From contig JBMNRY010000037.1 of the NCBI GenBank assembly GCA_050944915.1, positions 1-17,907 on the forward strand: a stretch of 17,907 nucleotides of DNA. Reading direction: 5' to 3'. The notes under the pieces were generated by a model that was given only the letters and a program-made list of their open reading frames with translations, ran no database searches and had not been told where the DNA came from. Source of the stretch: JBMNRY01 sp050944915. Lineage in GTDB: Bacteria > Bacillota > Limnochordia > JAAZLZ01. Every line of letters begins with the position of its first letter. Within the stretch, counting starts at the first letter, position 1. A program made the position numbers and the translations under genes. Positions 15,835 through 17,907 of this stretch are shown one piece after another.

Positions 15835-17361
15835 TTATTCCACAAGGTCCACATCGAGGAGATGGATATGGATGCGACTATCGGGACTCGGTCGCCAGTT
15901 TTGGACCCTTTTATTAACTCCGTAAATTTCGTGGGCGATAAATTCGAAAACCATGGGCACATCGGCTTGGACCATCTCTTGGGCCTTCAGGAAGGCTTCC
16001 TTGCGGGCATCATCCTCGGTACTTTCTAAAGTCCCCTCCAGCAAGGCATCTACTTCGGGGTTAGCATAACCGGTGAAGTTACCCCGGCCTAAGCCGCCGG
16101 CATCGGAGTGGAACTTGGGAATGAAGATGTCGAAGGGATCCAGGGAGGCATTACCCCAATCGTTTAAGAAGGCATCCCGTTGTTCCTCCACAGGCCGATT
16201 CTTAGCTTGCATCCAGGCATCCCGGGCAGCACCCCAAGTAGGCCAAGTCCGAATCCGGGCGTTGATTCCTACTTCCGCTAACATAGCTTGGTAAATCTCC
16301 GCTCGAGACCGATGGTTGTCGACAACATCTAGTTCAAAGGTGAAACCATCGGGATAACCGGCTTCCGCCAGTAAATCGCGGGCTTTTTGCGGATCGTAGG
16401 GGAAGAATTCCAAACCATCGTGATAAGCGAAGGCTTGGGGCGATAGAATGAAGGGGATCCGGGTTGCCTGCCCCTCATAAAGCACCTGGATCGCGGTGTC
16501 CACGTCGATGGCGTAGTTCATAGCCTGACGGACCCTGAGATCATCGAAGGGCGGTTTATTCACATTCAATTCTAAGAAGTAGCTTCTGGTGCCCAAAACC
16601 GAGACCACATCCAAATTGGGATGGCTCTCCAGACTGCTGATTTCATGGACGGGCACATAGGTGGCGATATGGATTTCTCCCGACCGCAGCGCTGACACCC
16701 GGGCCGACTCATCGCCGATGACCCGGAAGACCAAACGATCGATCTTCGGTTCCGGTCCCCAATAATCTTTATTCTTCACGAGACTAAGATGGGAATCCCG
16801 GACCCATTCTTCAAAGATAAAGGGGCCGGTACCGATGGGCTTAGTAATATATTCATCGCCGACGGTATGGGGAACGATCATCTGCCAGGGGATGAACCGA
16901 GGGAAGAGGGGCCAAGGATGATCTAATTTTACATGCACAGTAGAATCATCGATAACTAGGGCTTCTCTAGTTGGTCCCATCAATCCCTTCCGTTGGGAAG
17001 TGCTGCCGGCCATGGCCCCAGCTTGGACCAGTCGGTTGAGGCTAAAGGCCACATCCTGGGCCGTTAATGGCGTGCCATCGTGGAAGTGAACTCCTGGTCG
17101 CACTTTGATTTCGTAGGTGGTATCATCGATAGGTTCGATAGACTCCGCTAATTCATAGACGATCTCCCGGTCCGGTGTATAAGTAGAAAGGCCCTCGAAG
17201 ATCTGCCGGAGCATAGCCTCCGTTTGGCGATGGCTAAAATCGGCGGGATCCAAGGTCATTAGGTCGTCGTCGAAACCGATGACCAGGGTTTTCGCTCCGA
17301 CCATAGTGGAAAACCCAGCTAAGAAGATTAGAACTAGAAACAAGGCGATGCCTTTCTTCAT
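15835..17361 (-). CDS. oppA: Oligopeptide ABC transporter substrate-binding protein, OppA/DppA type
   Basis: A 508-residue binding protein of SBP family 5. The signal peptide MKKGIALFLVLIFLAGFSTM ends near GAKTLVIG and has no lipobox cysteine. Family features are LDPADFSHRQTEAMLRQIFE (37-56), FHDGTPLTAQDVAFSLNRLV, IGTGPFIFEEWVRD, and VRQAMNYAIDVDTA. ATG 17361 has AAAGGAG about eight bases upstream. It is the first gene of the oppABCDF operon and lies directly downstream of a c-di-AMP riboswitch and terminator. Peptides are the default ligand; other solutes bound by this family cannot be excluded. Confidence 0.92.
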   Translation of the reverse strand: MKKGIALFLVLIFLAGFSTMVGAKTLVIGFDDDLMTLDPADFSHRQTEAMLRQIFEGLSTYTPDREIVYELAESIEPIDDTTYEIKVRPGVHFHDGTPLTAQDVAFSLNRLVQAGAMAGSTSQRKGLMGPTREALVIDDSTVHVKLDHPWPLFPRFIPWQMIVPHTVGDEYITKPIGTGPFIFEEWVRDSHLSLVKNKDYWGPEPKIDRLVFRVIGDESARVSALRSGEIHIATYVPVHEISSLESHPNLDVVSVLGTRSYFLELNVNKPPFDDLRVRQAMNYAIDVDTAIQVLYEGQATRIPFILSPQAFAYHDGLEFFPYDPQKARDLLAEAGYPDGFTFELDVVDNHRSRAEIYQAMLAEVGINARIRTWPTWGAARDAWMQAKNRPVEEQRDAFLNDWGNASLDPFDIFIPKFHSDAGGLGRGNFTGYANPEVDALLEGTLESTEDDARKEAFLKAQEMVQADVPMVFEFIAHEIYGVNKRVQNWRPSPDSRIHIHLLDVDLVE

Positions 17362-17410
17362 AAAACCGCTCCTTTCCCATTTTTCTCAACCAGCGAGGGG
17401 ATTTCCGGGA

Positions 17411-17440
17411 AAAACAAAAAACCACAAAGAAGTTGTGGTT
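17411..17440 (-). terminator. Riboswitch-controlled intrinsic terminator in the opp leader
   Basis: Read on the minus strand: AACCACAA (17440-17433), a five-base loop, UUGUGGUU (17427-17420), then a U-rich run (17419-17411). It lies between the riboswitch and oppA. An alternative stem, 17460-17451 with 17443-17434 (nine of ten pairs), would occupy the left arm and act as an antiterminator. Confidence 0.88.
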
Positions 17441-17471
17441 TCTCCAATGAAGAAGCCACATACTCCCGTAC

Positions 17472-17586
17472 ACGCTTACGAGGTTAGCTGGCGGGTTCGG
17501 ACCTACAGGTGGCCCTAACTGGTTAGTTAACCAGTATTCACCCCTCAAAGTTGGGTCCCCCGTTTCACCGACGGTGAATTAAGCGT
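17472..17586 (-). promoter_or_regulatory. c-di-AMP riboswitch (ydaO/yuaA motif)
   Basis: On the minus strand the element opens ACGCUUAAUUC, continues through ACGGGGGACCCA-like and GGGGUGAAU blocks, and closes with CCGAACCCG and CAGCUAACCUCGUAAGCGU. These are the conserved blocks of the ydaO motif, which binds cyclic di-AMP. P1 is a perfect 7-bp helix, ACGCUUA (17586-17580) with UAAGCGU (17478-17472). The upstream CAUACT (17595-17590) can extend P1 by pairing with AGTATG (17464-17459). It is followed by a terminator, so high c-di-AMP would be expected to switch oppABCDF off, as for other members of this class. Confidence 0.93.
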
Positions 17587-17638
17587 TCTAGTATGCAGAT
17601 ACTCCCTGATATTTATGTTTTTCCCAGCTCTGTAAGTA

Positions 17639-17667
17639 ACGATAACATAATTGTTTTTCCTTGTCAA
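17639..17667 (-). promoter_or_regulatory. Putative sigma-A promoter of the riboswitch-opp transcript
   Basis: On the minus strand a perfect TTGACA (17667-17662), a 17-base spacer, then TATCGT (17644-17639; four of six matches). A start near 17632 would place the riboswitch about 45 nt into the leader, which would be about 270 nt long before the oppA ATG. Confidence 0.55.
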
Positions 17668-17888
17668 ACCAGTTGGCAGATTAATCAGTCAATTCCGTTA
17701 ACGGAAAAGCCTTGACCACGGGCCTTTTTTCCACGGAAAAATGTGTAAAGAAGGGTTTAACCAGGGATGGTTCAAATCCTTAATCAGCGATGTAAAAACG
17801 GCAAGTTGTAAGATTAAATGAAAGAAAGGCCCATGACTCTCCGATACAATGGTAGGTGGAAAACCAATCCAATTGTTCAGGAGGAGTC
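17668..17888. other. Non-coding region with palindromes, right end
   Basis: I see no gene of credible length here. It holds a perfect 14-bp palindrome, TTCCGTTAACGGAA (17693-17706), a near-palindrome of TTTTTCC and GGAAAAA separated by two bases (17726-17741), and the left arm of an inverted repeat (17832-17839). The first palindrome is about 26 bp upstream of the opp promoter -35 and could be an operator. Confidence 0.4.
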
Positions 17889-17891
17889 ATG
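17832..17891 (+). repeat. Inverted repeat enclosing the ribosome site and start codon of the edge gene
   Basis: CATGACTC (17832-17839) is perfectly complementary to GAGTCATG (17884-17891); allowing one bulged G, pairing extends to 11 bp and takes in GGAGG. The right arm contains the ATG (17889) and abuts or includes the AGGAGG ribosome site (17879-17884). The intervening loop is about 40 nt. In RNA this could hide the start from ribosomes. Confidence 0.6.
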
Positions 17892-17907
17892 AGCCAAGTC
17901 TATTGTA
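17889..17907 (+). CDS. Start of an unidentified gene, cut by the window edge
   Basis: ATG 17889 follows AGGAGG (17879-17884) by four bases and reads M-S-Q-V-Y-C before the window ends. Six codons are too few for identification. The inverted repeat over its start, together with the upstream palindromes, would be consistent with a transposase gene at the left end of an insertion sequence, but that is only a guess. A TACAAT (17845-17850) upstream could be a -10 element; I see no good -35 for it. Confidence 0.4.

Noticed and set aside
17706..17730. AAAAGCC...GGCCTTTT as a plus-strand terminator
   Set aside because: The stem needs a bulge and is short, and no plus-strand gene ends upstream of it.

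Overview
The window looks like chromosomal DNA of an anaerobic, possibly thermophilic Bacillota (Firmicutes). The evidence is strong AGGAGG-type ribosome binding sites, frequent GTG/TTG starts, a ydaO-type c-di-AMP riboswitch, a DUF1540 protein, and Gx-transporter and YtpB-type terpenoid genes. All three substrate-binding proteins have a signal peptide without a lipobox cysteine. This would fit a diderm lineage such as Limnochordia or Halanaerobia, but that is inference.

Left part (1-3160): an isoprenoid group. A Gx transporter / heptaprenyl diphosphate synthase component I-like membrane protein and a YtpB-like (DUF2600) terpene synthase run rightward. A long-chain trans-polyprenyl diphosphate synthase runs toward them and shares a CTAG stop overlap with the YtpB gene. 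A small cysteine-rich DUF1540 protein follows on the minus strand. A good sigma-A-type promoter on the plus strand lies between the polyprenyl synthase and DUF1540 genes.

Middle (3291-8612): a tightly packed plus-strand operon of an RluA-type pseudouridine synthase, a YfcE-type phosphodiesterase, an oligopeptide-type ABC importer lacking ATPases (binding protein plus two permeases), and a YjbQ-family protein. It ends at a bidirectional terminator. Facing it is a lone TRAP-type binding protein (DctP) with an unusual ligand-site sequence. Then come three plus-strand genes: a zinc-ribbon membrane protein with an internal 33-bp tandem duplication, a short-chain dehydrogenase, and a VOC/glyoxalase-fold protein. 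These end at a second strong hairpin.

Right part (11758-17590): a complete minus-strand oppABCDF operon. Its leader carries a recognisable c-di-AMP (ydaO/yuaA) riboswitch followed by an intrinsic terminator and a possible antiterminator, so peptide or osmolyte import is probably controlled by c-di-AMP. The ATPases of this operon could also serve the ATPase-less transporter at 4754-8094. The far right end (17600-17907) is non-coding apart from the riboswitch promoter, several palindromes, and the first codons of a plus-strand gene. The ribosome binding site and start codon of that gene lie inside an inverted repeat, as in some insertion sequences.
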